Source: Lactiplantibacillus modestisalitolerans (GTDB taxonomy: Bacteria; Bacillota; Bacilli; Lactobacillales; Lactobacillaceae). From it: a stretch of 64,000 bases of DNA. The notes under the pieces were generated by a model. The model searched no databases. It saw only the letters and a program-made list of their open reading frames with translations, and had not been told where the DNA came from. The DNA is taken from NCBI RefSeq assembly GCF_005405425.1, contig NZ_BJEA01000007.1, forward strand, positions 85,687-149,686, read 5' to 3'. Made by a program: the position numbers and the translations under genes. Positions 7,178 through 15,286 of this stretch are shown one piece after another (position 1 is the stretch's first letter; each line of letters starts with the position of its first letter).

Positions 7178-8079
7178 TTTACTGCCACCCCTTCTAATTG
7201 ATCCTGTCGGTACCACTGCTCAATCGTTTGATTGTTAGCATGAATCGTCTTCACCAGAGCATCGCGCGCAATTTGCCCGTCCCGCAAAAGGAGCACCCGC
7301 GTAAAGAACTTATCAATTTGATTAAAATCGTGGGTAACCACCAGGGTCGCCCCGTGCATTTGCTCGAGCAAGCGCCAAAATAAGTCGATTGATTCCAAGT
7401 CCATGCCCACCGTGGGTTCATCTAAAATCAAGAGCTTTGACGGCCGTAAAACGCTCAATAATAGCGCTAAACGCCGTTTTTGTCCGCCCGACAAACTGGC
7501 AACGTACGCCTGCCGGCAATCAAATAGCCGAAACCGTTTGAGAAGTGCTTCCCACCTTTTTGAAAGGTCAACCCGCTTCATAGCGGCGGCTAAGCGAACT
7601 TGCTCAACGACTTTTAAGGTTGGAATCAAGACGTTTTCTTGAGCCATCACGTCCAAATCATCACGGTGGGAAAAGTTCGCGTGAACCGCCCCCGTATCGG
7701 CAATTATTTCCCCGGAAATAATCTTTACTAACGTTGATTTACCGGCGCCGTTACTTCCCAGGAGTGCAATCCGGTCATTACGATGAATAGCTAAATCAAT
7801 CCCCGTCAGCACGGGCTGGTCGAACCGCTTGCAGACTTGTTGCAACTTTAAAATCACTTCTTGCTGGTCAGCCACCCCCAAAAGTAGCTGATCAAGCGTA
7901 ATCCCCAGTAATTGAGTCAGCAAAATCACCTTATCTAAGCTAGGTTCCGATAACCCGCCCTCCCATTTGGAGAGTGCCTGGCGTGAAACGTAGAGCTTAG
8001 CGGCCAGTTCGGCCTGTGATAACTGATGTTCCGTTCGAAACTTCTGTAACTGCTGTGGCAATGAATTATTCCCCATCAA
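7174..8079 (-). CDS. XRE helix-turn-helix fused to an ABC transporter ATPase
   Basis: A 301-residue fusion. Residues about 8-65 form an XRE/Cro HTH (LSQAELAAKLYVSRQALSKWE). From about residue 76 there is a complete ABC ATPase: Walker A LLGSNGAGKST, signature ASLSGGQKRRLAL, Walker B LLILDEPTVGMD and a switch histidine in VVTHD. The permease gene follows with an ATGA overlap. The frame starts at TTG 8079, directly followed by ATG 8076; AAAGAAAGG lies at a usable distance from both. One polypeptide could both sense or drive transport and bind DNA, perhaps controlling its own promoter. Most transporters of this type have a separate regulator, so the fusion is uncommon but intact. Confidence 0.88.
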   Translation of the reverse strand: MMGNNSLPQQLQKFRTEHQLSQAELAAKLYVSRQALSKWEGGLSEPSLDKVILLTQLLGITLDQLLLGVADQQEVILKLQQVCKRFDQPVLTGIDLAIHRNDRIALLGSNGAGKSTLVKIISGEIIADTGAVHANFSHRDDLDVMAQENVLIPTLKVVEQVRLAAAMKRVDLSKRWEALLKRFRLFDCRQAYVASLSGGQKRRLALLLSVLRPSKLLILDEPTVGMDLESIDLFWRLLEQMHGATLVVTHDFNQIDKFFTRVLLLRDGQIARDALVKTIHANNQTIEQWYRQDQLEGVAVK

Positions 8080-8221
8080 TAACCATACCTTTCTTTGGAT
8101 GCTTTAAAACTACCAACAACGATGGCAAAACACAAGCCTTCCCGAGATACCGGTGGTTGCGGACCTTGCTACTTTTAGTTGCGCCCAGGTTTACAACCAT
8201 TCTGTTGCCAGCAATGTCCAC

Positions 8222-8390
8222 TTATCCACCTAACTCGTACCAGTAATAACTTATCCACAGTTAACACGACTTTCCCTAAAATAATTACGCTTAACTTACC
8301 GAAAGCCGCTAAACTCCCAAAAGTGACTTGTTTTCTGTGGACAACTAGCAGGCGCAACCTAATTTGCTCCGTTCTATCCACTTATCAACA
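8222..8390. promoter_or_regulatory. Cluster of DnaA-box-like sequences in a 380-bp intergenic region
   Basis: TTATCCACA at 8251-8259 is a perfect consensus DnaA box. One-mismatch copies are TTATCCACC (8222-8230), TTGTCCACA on the minus strand (8336-8344) and TTATCAACA (8382-8390); a weaker CTATCCACT sits at 8374. CTTATCCACAGTTAACAC (8250-8267) is repeated as CTTATCAACAGTCAACAC (8381-8398). No dnaA gene is in this window, so this is more likely a DnaA-titration or regulatory site than oriC itself. Confidence 0.5.
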
Positions 8391-8397
8391 GTCAACA

Positions 8398-8436
8398 CAA
8401 AACCGCCAATCAACTTCTACGCTGATTGGCGGTTTT
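8398..8436 (-). terminator. Rho-independent terminator
   Basis: ACCGCCAATCA and TGATTGGCGGT pair around a short loop, followed by TTTTG on either strand. On the minus strand it would end the zinc-ribbon gene that stops at 8462. Confidence 0.8.
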
Positions 8437-8461
8437 GTCCCCTATTCGCTTGTTACACCCG

Positions 8462-9478
8462 TTATTGTATCAAATTCAATTCAATTGGGTCCCCGTCCCC
8501 CGACGGCCAAACCCAGTACTCACTATGGGCATCCCCCGAGCGGACGTCCAAATTATACTTACCCGGGAAGAAGCCGCTAGCTAGTTCCTGCTTCGTAAGT
8601 CGCTTGTTGTCGGCATCCTCCAGCTTAACCGAAGCCGCCCCGTCGTTACCCGTAAAATCGTTAATTTCAATCGGTGAACGGCGGGTCGTTAAGTAGTAAC
8701 TGGTGAATACGCCCAACACTTTTTTACTCTCAACGTTGAAGTCGTACTTCGCCTTCGTGCCCGCGACCCGCTGGCCGTCTACAATGATCCGGCCAACTTC
8801 ACTGAGCGAATCACGTGAGTGGTTGTGGATATCTTTAACCACGCTCTTAGCACCGATGTCACTGTACGCCATGTCCTGTTCCGCGTCGGAAAATTGCTTC
8901 AAGAACAAGTCGCCGTCTTCTTTTTGAACGGCCTTCGTAACGTTAGCCGCGAGTTGGTCTTGCGACACGATCAAGCGGTTCTTAACGAACCAGCCACCCA
9001 CTAACACGGCTAAAACCACTAAAATCACGGGCAGCGTAAGCGTATTATGCCCCTTGGAAGCCGGTTGCGCAGGAATGCGCGGGGTCGGTTGGCCCTGCGG
9101 CTGCTGCCCCGCAACGTGGGTCGCAGTTGGCTGAACCGCCCCATTAACTGTCGTTTGGTTCGAAGCCGCGGCCTGACTTTGAGCATTCCCCGCCACTGAT
9201 TGGTTAGTCGTGGTGCCACTACTTGGTATCGCCGGACCATTTGACGTTGAATGATGACTTGGCGCGGTTTGATGATCTGCCGGCACATCCTTATTAGCCG
9301 CTGACTCGTCATTGGTCGTCACATCACTATGCAGCGTGGCCCGCGTTACGGCCGTGCTTCCCGCATCCGCGTCGCCCGTCGGCACCTGACTCGTCGGCGT
9401 TGCCACCGCTTGTCCACAGTTGGGGCAAAACTTCGCGCCCGCCTTCAATACTTGTCCACAATTAGTACAATGCTTCAT
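8462..9478 (-). CDS. Zinc-ribbon, single-pass membrane protein with extracellular domain (TcaA-like architecture)
   Basis: Residues 4-23 form a zinc ribbon with paired CxxC motifs (CTNCG, CPNCG). A long Ser/Thr/Gln-rich linker runs to about residue 148, followed by one membrane helix (LTLPVILVVLAVLVGGWFV) and an extracellular domain of about 170 residues. The order of zinc ribbon, helix and outer domain is that of TcaA-type cell-envelope proteins of Firmicutes. The family assignment is by architecture, not close identity. The two CxxC codons include TTGTCCACA strings that look like DnaA boxes but are explained by coding. Possible role: sensing or protecting against envelope stress. Confidence 0.75.
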   Translation of the reverse strand: MKHCTNCGQVLKAGAKFCPNCGQAVATPTSQVPTGDADAGSTAVTRATLHSDVTTNDESAANKDVPADHQTAPSHHSTSNGPAIPSSGTTTNQSVAGNAQSQAAASNQTTVNGAVQPTATHVAGQQPQGQPTPRIPAQPASKGHNTLTLPVILVVLAVLVGGWFVKNRLIVSQDQLAANVTKAVQKEDGDLFLKQFSDAEQDMAYSDIGAKSVVKDIHNHSRDSLSEVGRIIVDGQRVAGTKAKYDFNVESKKVLGVFTSYYLTTRRSPIEINDFTGNDGAASVKLEDADNKRLTKQELASGFFPGKYNLDVRSGDAHSEYWVWPSGDGDPIELNLIQ

Positions 9479-9547
9479 ATCCTGCGTCCCCCTTTAATTT
9501 AATCTGGATTAGTTGAGGATTGCGTCTACGCGCAACTTATCCCCAAA

Positions 9548-9940
9548 TTATTCAAAATCCTGTGAATTCAACGTCACTTGGTTATCCACGTGGTAACCGT
9601 TGGCGATAAGCTGGTGCTCGAACCAGGTATCAAACATCAAGCCGTACCAAATCGGGGCCACAATAGCGAAAAGGACCCCCACGGTTCCCCCAAGAATAAT
9701 CGCGACCACGATTTCAGCAATCCACATCACCAAAGCAATTATCAACGTCTTTTTCATAAACCCCCGCGTCTTATATCGCTGTGTTGCCAGCACGTAAATC
9801 CAGTTGAACAGAAAGGCCATCCAATTAAACGATCCCTTGACCTGCTTGGCCACTAGCTGGCCATTAACTTCCTTAACCAACGTTTCATCCTGCTTAACGC
9901 GGTTATTAAAATCGAACCAATCCGAAGTATCCATGTGCAC
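9548..9940 (-). CDS. DUF2628-like small membrane protein
   Basis: 130 residues. After a short soluble N-terminus, the motif FNWMAFLFNWIYVLATQRYKTRGF is characteristic of DUF2628-type proteins, followed by two or three membrane helices (about 62-105) and a soluble tail. Function is unknown in this family. It lies between the zinc-ribbon membrane protein and a Mor-like regulator on the same strand. A second possible ATG lies two codons in. No strong promoter was identified. Confidence 0.65.
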   Translation of the reverse strand: MHMDTSDWFDFNNRVKQDETLVKEVNGQLVAKQVKGSFNWMAFLFNWIYVLATQRYKTRGFMKKTLIIALVMWIAEIVVAIILGGTVGVLFAIVAPIWYGLMFDTWFEHQLIANGYHVDNQVTLNSQDFE

Positions 9941-9953
9941 ATTCCTCCAAAAA

Positions 9954-10217
9954 TTATTGCTGATTCTTAATCACTTTGATAACCCAGCGCTGTGAGTAAC
10001 CATATTTATTCGCTAAGTTATAGCTATTGTGCCCGTCGTACTGCTTGAGCACGTGCTGTGCGGCTAAGTTGCGGTCGTACAGGTGAATTGGGATGGTTAG
10101 TTGCATGCCCTTATACTGATCAAAAATTTTCAGCATACTTTCCACCCCAATTAACTCACTAATACCGCGATAAAACGGATGCAACGCCGCAACATCAATC
10201 TGTTCTTTCATCTTCAT
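9954..10217 (-). CDS. Mor/C transcription-activator family protein
   Basis: 87 residues with the layout of small Mor-family regulators: an N-terminal dimerisation region (ISELIGVESMLKIFDQYKGMQLTIPIHLY), followed by a helix-turn-helix (HNSYNLANKYGYSQRWVIKVIKN). The phrase MQLTIPIHLY corresponds to the family's conserved IP-K segment. Such genes are common in prophages and scattered in lactobacilli. It probably activates the small membrane-protein genes next to it, as inferred from position only. An ATG with AAAGGGG upstream supports the start. Confidence 0.7.
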   Translation of the reverse strand: MKMKEQIDVAALHPFYRGISELIGVESMLKIFDQYKGMQLTIPIHLYDRNLAAQHVLKQYDGHNSYNLANKYGYSQRWVIKVIKNQQ

Positions 10218-10393
10218 TTACCCCTTTCATCACACCCCTAATTAAAAATTAATTGAAACGCAACCCCGTCATATCGTTACTAATTATAATTAATTCGTTT
10301 ATATTGCCACAGTCACATTCAACAGCACACTTTACAGGTTATTGCGCCTGCTATTTAGCACGCAAAAATTCTCATACGGGTATTTAAAGGCGC

Positions 10394-10422
10394 AAAAAAG
10401 GCTGTGACTTTCGCCACAGCCT
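10394..10422 (-). terminator. Rho-independent terminator after the GH3 gene
   Basis: On the minus strand AGGCTGTGG and the matching CACAGCCT pair around GCGAAAGT and are followed by TTTTTTG. Confidence 0.85.
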
Positions 10423-10443
10423 GACCTATCTAATTCACATTTA

Positions 10444-12960
10444 TTAGTACTGACTCAACGCGTAAACGACCTTTAAAATTCGGAGCGCGTTAGCCTGCAG
10501 TTGCCCGCGTGAAACGCGGCCAGCCTTGCAAGCAGCCAAAATCGCCTTCGTATCGGCCGGCGTCCCCGGCATCGTTAGGTCGTTACCGGCAACAATTTCT
10601 CCGGCCGCGGAAGTTGGCGCGTACTTAGCCTGACCGCCACTCATATCCACGCCACCGGTCGTAAACCAGTCGGTCATAGCGAAGCCCTTGAAGCCCCATT
10701 CATCACGCAAAACGTTCGTCATGATGTCAAACCGGTTTGGCACGTGCACGCCGTTTAACAAGTTATAAGAACTCATAATCGTGTGCGGTTGCGCCGTTTT
10801 AACGGCAATTTCAAAACCTTTCAGGTAAATTTCACGCAACGGCCGCTCATTAATGACACTGTTCGACGCTTGACGGTTCGTTTCCTGATTATTTGCCACG
10901 AAGTGTTTGATGGTCGTAGCCTTGCCCGGATGGCTTTGAACACCACGCGTAATCGCGGCCGCGTTCAAGCCCGCCACGAGCGGATCTTCTGAATAGTACT
11001 CAAAGTCCCGGCCATCTAATGGCGAACGCTGAATATTTAGCGCTGGCGCTAACCAAATATCGACGTTAAAGAGTGCCATTTCTTCTCCGACCAAGTCACC
11101 ATAGGCTTGCGCTAAATCAACGTTCCAGCTTTGCGCAATCGCGGTACCAATCGGAATCGCCGTGCAATATTGATAGAACGTTGGTTGGTCGGCTTTGACC
11201 GTCGCTTCCGTAGCATCCGCCCCCGCCATGCCGGCAAAGGAAGACGTTAACGACTGCACTTGCCCGTCCGCGGTTTCCGTGTATTTTGGACTCAGCCGTA
11301 ACCCGGCTGGTCCGTCCGCCATAATCAACGTTGGCAAGCCTAGCGAATCTAAAACGTGGGTCGTTTCGCCAGCCGAGCCCGCGACCGTTGTACCGGCACT
11401 CCCGATAACGTTCGGGTCATCGGCATCCTGCGTATCAACGTAATGGCCGACCGCAATCCGGGCCAGTTCAGCGTTTGACAAACCGGCAACGAAGTCGGTC
11501 AGCGAGTGCTTGCCATCGGTAAAGGTTGGCCAGTCCACCCGTTCGCCCGCTGGTAGTTCCGGCTGATCCTGTTTAGAATACTGAACGCTGACCGTTTCAA
11601 TCGCTGCTGGGTCAATTTCAATGACTGGAGCTTGTTCAAGCTCCGTCGCTTCCGCCGCATAGCTGTATGCCTGAGTTGCCGGAACAAAGTCCGTAAAATG
11701 CGTTTCACCACCGACGTGTTGGTATTGCGCCGTCACCGTTGCTTGGTCCAAGTGTAGTTTGGCAACCACGTGGGTGTTGCGTGAACTATTTCCGACCCGG
11801 ATAACGTAATCACCGGCCGGTAACATCATTTGGGCCTTTGACGTGAAGTAGACCGCCAAGTCTTTTAATGCAAATTGTAATTTAACTTGGGCGTGTTCTC
11901 CAGCCGCTAATTCTGGCGTTTTAGCGTATGCCACTAGTTCTTGGTACGGCACGTCCACAGTACCGTGGGGCTTAGAAACGTACACTTGAACGACTTCCTT
12001 ACCGGCCAGTTTTCCCACGTTATCCACGTCAACGGCTAGTTGAACTTGGTCGTGGTTCAATTCAACTGGTTGAGCCGCCAACTTAAAATTGGTATAACCG
12101 AGTCCGAAGCCAAACGGGTAGGCGGGCGTAATGTTCATACTATCAAAGTAGCGGTACCCAACGTAGACGCCTTCCTTGTATTCGGTGCTGTCCATGTTGC
12201 CAAAGTTAGCCGTCGACGAGTAGCGATCGATGGGCGCCCAAGTTGCAGTTAACTTACCAGATGGATAACTTTCTCCTAATAAAACATCCGCTAAGGCGCT
12301 CCCCGTTTCCATTCCCAGTTGACTGAGTAATAGTACGGCCGGGACGGCATCAGCAACCGGTGCGATATCGACCATCCCACCAACGTTTAAAACGAGCACA
12401 AACTGTTGATACTGTGCCGCCAACGCCAAAATATCACGTTTTTCGGTCGTCGTCAGTTGTAAGTCGCCCGCTCCGGGGTGGCGGTCACTTCCCTCACCAG
12501 AATTACGGGCGAGTACGTAAACGGCCACGTCAGCCGGTTGATCCGACGTTAGTTTCAAATCGTAATCGGGTTCTAGCGGCATCTTGCCCATCATGGCAAG
12601 CATGGGGTTTAAGCCGTCTTTTTCGGCCTGCGCCTGTAACTTACCATAGTAGTCATCGGTATCCTGCTTTTTCAATTTGCCGTAGTCGCTGAGCCATTGC
12701 TTCGTCGTAATCGTGAGGCCTGCGTTTTCAAGCCCTTCTTCGACCGTAACGAAGTGCCGCACGTTGACGTCGCCGGACCCCGTGCCACCCTTGATGGTTT
12801 CACGGGCCCCGCTTCCATACAACGCAACTTTCTGAACGGACTGTAGCGGTAAGATGCCGTCATTTTTCAACAGCACCATACTTTCTGGTGAACCTTGCCG
12901 CAGAATTCGCTGATGTTCACGTTCAAAATCCGCTACCGCGTTCGTTGTAAATCTCATCAT
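10444..12960 (-). CDS. Glycoside hydrolase family 3 beta-glycosidase with permuted domain order
   Basis: 838 residues, cytoplasmic, no signal peptide. The usual GH3 order is reversed. The C-terminal-type alpha/beta sandwich comes first (about 25-260, including AVYVLARNSGEGSDR). Then comes a fibronectin-like domain (about 300-410) and last the catalytic TIM barrel (about 490-830). The barrel shows GLPTLIMADGPAGLR, KHFVANNQETNR and the nucleophile Asp in FAMTDWF. The same permutation is known in some clostridial and ruminococcal beta-glucosidases. The start is the first ATG of an ATGATG at 12960, with GGGGAGGAA seven bases upstream; a longer frame to 13005 has no ribosome site. A GH78 remnant sits directly upstream, which suggests use of plant-glycoside sugars. 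Confidence 0.9.
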   Translation of the reverse strand: MMRFTTNAVADFEREHQRILRQGSPESMVLLKNDGILPLQSVQKVALYGSGARETIKGGTGSGDVNVRHFVTVEEGLENAGLTITTKQWLSDYGKLKKQDTDDYYGKLQAQAEKDGLNPMLAMMGKMPLEPDYDLKLTSDQPADVAVYVLARNSGEGSDRHPGAGDLQLTTTEKRDILALAAQYQQFVLVLNVGGMVDIAPVADAVPAVLLLSQLGMETGSALADVLLGESYPSGKLTATWAPIDRYSSTANFGNMDSTEYKEGVYVGYRYFDSMNITPAYPFGFGLGYTNFKLAAQPVELNHDQVQLAVDVDNVGKLAGKEVVQVYVSKPHGTVDVPYQELVAYAKTPELAAGEHAQVKLQFALKDLAVYFTSKAQMMLPAGDYVIRVGNSSRNTHVVAKLHLDQATVTAQYQHVGGETHFTDFVPATQAYSYAAEATELEQAPVIEIDPAAIETVSVQYSKQDQPELPAGERVDWPTFTDGKHSLTDFVAGLSNAELARIAVGHYVDTQDADDPNVIGSAGTTVAGSAGETTHVLDSLGLPTLIMADGPAGLRLSPKYTETADGQVQSLTSSFAGMAGADATEATVKADQPTFYQYCTAIPIGTAIAQSWNVDLAQAYGDLVGEEMALFNVDIWLAPALNIQRSPLDGRDFEYYSEDPLVAGLNAAAITRGVQSHPGKATTIKHFVANNQETNRQASNSVINERPLREIYLKGFEIAVKTAQPHTIMSSYNLLNGVHVPNRFDIMTNVLRDEWGFKGFAMTDWFTTGGVDMSGGQAKYAPTSAAGEIVAGNDLTMPGTPADTKAILAACKAGRVSRGQLQANALRILKVVYALSQY

Positions 12961-13001
12961 TTCAATTCCTCCCCAAAATGCACGTGTTATGAATATTTTA
13001 A

Positions 13002-13345
13002 TCAATCATGATAGGTTTTCGTAATATATTTTCTAATTAAATAGACTGGTGTGCAACTCCAAGCGTGGCAGAAGCTATTGATGGCAAGGCTGCCATACGG
13101 TGATGCCTGGGGATCATTTGGATCAAAGGCTTCCCAAAACGTGTCGGCACCATAGTCGACCATCTTACCCCAGTAATCCTTCATCAACCGAACGGCCGCA
13201 TCGTAGTGGTTCGTTTCAAACAGGGCCGCCACAATGTGATGGTACATGTACGGGGTTGCCACGTTATGAACCGGGAAGCGTTTCGTTAGTGTCCGGTCAA
13301 GTCGCATCAAGTTCGCGCTTGGCAACGGTGTATAAATTAGCTAGA
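13002..13345 (-). pseudogene. C-terminal remnant of a GH78 alpha-L-rhamnosidase
   Basis: About 110 codons matching the end of bacterial alpha-L-rhamnosidases, recognisable from YMYHHIVAALFETNHYDAAV and YWGKMVDYGADTFWEAFDP. Everything N-terminal to this, including the catalytic acidic residues, is missing; in-frame stops lie just upstream near 13345. Its 3' end adjoins the GH3 gene, so the two probably formed a glycoside-utilisation cluster before the deletion. No start or ribosome site is convincing. Confidence 0.75.
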
Positions 13346-13387
13346 ACGGTTTGATTATGATATTGCTGTTCATAATCAAATAACGTA

Positions 13388-13428
13388 GAAAAATAAGCTG
13401 GCACCACAGTTCTCACGTGGTCCAGCTT
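13388..13428 (-). terminator. Rho-independent terminator after the MFS gene
   Basis: AAGCTGG and CCAGCTT, extended by CACCAC/GTGGT, form a hairpin with an AT-rich tail on the minus strand downstream of the MFS stop at 13523. Confidence 0.7.
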
Positions 13429-13522
13429 TCTTACTAGGTTGACTAGCGAACTAAATCAATTTTTTATAACCTAAATTTTCCAAACCCGAGCGGCTTATCC
13501 TAATTATTATCACAAGCTTAGT

Positions 13523-14683
13523 CTAAGCCAATGTCCGCCGATTCATCCAATACACCACCACAATCAGCGGCAACGTGATCACCATCATAACCGGATAGAA
13601 CCACGCCATGGGCAACGCACTACTAATTAAGCCACCAATCATCGGGCCTAAAGACATCCCAAGGTCTACGCCAATGTAAAAAGTACTATTGGCTAAACCG
13701 TGGTCGGCTTCCGACACTAGCATCATGGCCTTCGCCTGACAAATCGAAAACATCAAGCCATACCCGGCCGCCAAGCCCAGCGCCGCCACTAACATCATCA
13801 ACCAGTTAGTCATGTCGGCGAGGCCAACGAGTCCCGCTAAATTAAATAGCAAGCAAATCCAAATGAACTTACTGAATGGTACCCGGTCAAACAAATCGCG
13901 CAAGGTTAGCCGAAGTACCAATAAAATAATGGCGTACACTGGAAAAAATAATCCCGCAGCAACGTGAAAATGCCGGGACGCCACGTAAGTGACAATGTAG
14001 GTCTGAGTTGCGAAGTACGGTAATGAGAATAAAAGTAAAATAACCGCAACCGGCAAGACTTTCGGGTGGACGAGGCGGAGGTGGCGGGCCGCCCCCGTCG
14101 GTGTGGCAGCGCGCTTAACCGGGACACCGCGGTCAGTTACAAACTGAATCATCACGACTAACAGGCCACTGCAAACCGCCGCGAGCCAAAAAACGCTTTG
14201 GTAACTATAATGCTGATACAAATAAACACTAATGGCGGGTCCGCACGCCATCCCTAAGGCATTCGCCAAGCCATAGATTCCCATGCCGGAACCAATCCGA
14301 TCGGGTGGCAGAAGGCTGGCCATCCACGTTGCCATGCAAACGGAACAGAGCGTGTAACCGACCCCGTTTAAAATTCGAAAGGCCGTAATTAACGTTAGGT
14401 TAGTTGTTAAACTATAACCGAGACTAGCAGCCAATAATAAGCAACCCCCAACGAGCGTTAAATGGTACTTAGAAACGCGATCCGTTAGGTTCCCTGCCAA
14501 TGGTCTCAGCACCAGCGATGTCAAATTAGTTAAGCCAGCCACGATGCCAGCAAAAACGCTGCTAGCCCCAATATTGCGCGCAAAACCGGCAATCACCGGA
14601 TTAATCAACATCGGACTCATTAAAAAGAAGAAACTGGCAACCAACACCAGTTTCACGTTGGGCGTATATAAACGCGTTTTCAT
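13523..14683 (-). CDS. Major facilitator superfamily (MFS) transporter
   Basis: 386 residues with about 12 membrane helices. The loop after helix 2 contains the MFS motif A variant RPLAGNLTDRVSKYH. The overall type matches drug- or metabolite-efflux proteins of the DHA1-like kind. It is the second gene of an operon with the MarR regulator; the ATG at 14683 shares one base with the MarR stop codon (TGATG). Control by a MarR repressor fits an inducible exporter for a small aromatic or antimicrobial compound. The real substrate is unknown. A TTG one codon earlier (14686) is an alternative start. Confidence 0.88.
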   Translation of the reverse strand: MKTRLYTPNVKLVLVASFFFLMSPMLINPVIAGFARNIGASSVFAGIVAGLTNLTSLVLRPLAGNLTDRVSKYHLTLVGGCLLLAASLGYSLTTNLTLITAFRILNGVGYTLCSVCMATWMASLLPPDRIGSGMGIYGLANALGMACGPAISVYLYQHYSYQSVFWLAAVCSGLLVVMIQFVTDRGVPVKRAATPTGAARHLRLVHPKVLPVAVILLLFSLPYFATQTYIVTYVASRHFHVAAGLFFPVYAIILLVLRLTLRDLFDRVPFSKFIWICLLFNLAGLVGLADMTNWLMMLVAALGLAAGYGLMFSICQAKAMMLVSEADHGLANSTFYIGVDLGMSLGPMIGGLISSALPMAWFYPVMMVITLPLIVVVYWMNRRTLA

Positions 14684-15114
14684 CAATCTTCACTACTCTC
14701 TAAACTCTGATTTGCCAATTTTAGTAATGCTAAAAAGGTTTGCTGTTGTACGGGGGTAAACTGCTTGAAGAGGGCCGCACTTGTTTGCCAACCATGCTGT
14801 CGTAACTGCTCGCGCTTGCTTTGACCAGCGGCAGTCAACGCAACCCGCTTTGAACGTCCATCGTTCGGATCAGCCGTTAAAACTAACAGTTTCCGCTTAA
14901 CCAAGCGTTGAATAATTAGCCGGGCCGTCTGGTGGGTAATCTGCTGGACGGTTTTGAAGGCCGCCATCGATTGCTGGGGGTGGTCCCCAAAATAAATTAA
15001 CGCGTCCGCTTGCTCAATCGTTAAATCAAGTTGGCGTAAATGCCGGTTCCGGCGGCAGGTAATTTTTCTGGCTAAGACTAAAACTTCCCGTGCAACCATT
15101 GCTTCGTGGTCCAT
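14683..15114 (-). CDS. MarR family transcriptional regulator
   Basis: 143 residues forming a winged helix-turn-helix: the recognition helix region is VQQITHQTARLIIQRLVKRKLL and the wing is DPNDGRSKRVALTAAG, the typical MarR signature. The start is the ATG at 15114, because GGAGG lies eight bases upstream; the open frame continues to 15249 but crosses the promoter. It overlaps the MFS transporter gene that follows and most likely represses both genes through the palindrome inside its own promoter. Confidence 0.9.
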   Translation of the reverse strand: MDHEAMVAREVLVLARKITCRRNRHLRQLDLTIEQADALIYFGDHPQQSMAAFKTVQQITHQTARLIIQRLVKRKLLVLTADPNDGRSKRVALTAAGQSKREQLRQHGWQTSAALFKQFTPVQQQTFLALLKLANQSLESSED

Positions 15115-15134
15115 TCGCGTCACCTCCATCAGCA

Positions 15135-15162
15135 ATTGTACAGCTAGCTGTATATTATTCAA
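15135..15162 (-). promoter_or_regulatory. MarR-MFS promoter with embedded palindromic operator
   Basis: On the minus strand TTGAAT (15162-15157) and TACAAT (15140-15135) are 16 bases apart. The space between them is filled by the perfect palindrome TACAGCTAGCTGTA (15139-15152). A repressor bound there would block RNA polymerase, as expected for autoregulated MarR operons. Confidence 0.7.
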
Positions 15163-15286
15163 GTGCGACCCGTTAATCATCCCTTCAATTTGGCCTTTAA
15201 TGGCGCTACCGCCTCCCGTTACAATCCTAGTTACAAAAATACCAAGCAACCTAACCGTCGCTTGGTATTCTTCAATAATTCAGCTG

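Noticed and set aside
9025..9312. 95-codon Arg-rich frame inside the zinc-ribbon gene
   Set aside because: Shadow of the Ser/Gln-rich linker of the real gene on the same strand in another frame.
9410..9475. TTGTCCACA strings as additional DnaA boxes
   Set aside because: They lie in the codons of the paired CxxC zinc-ribbon motifs, so coding explains them.
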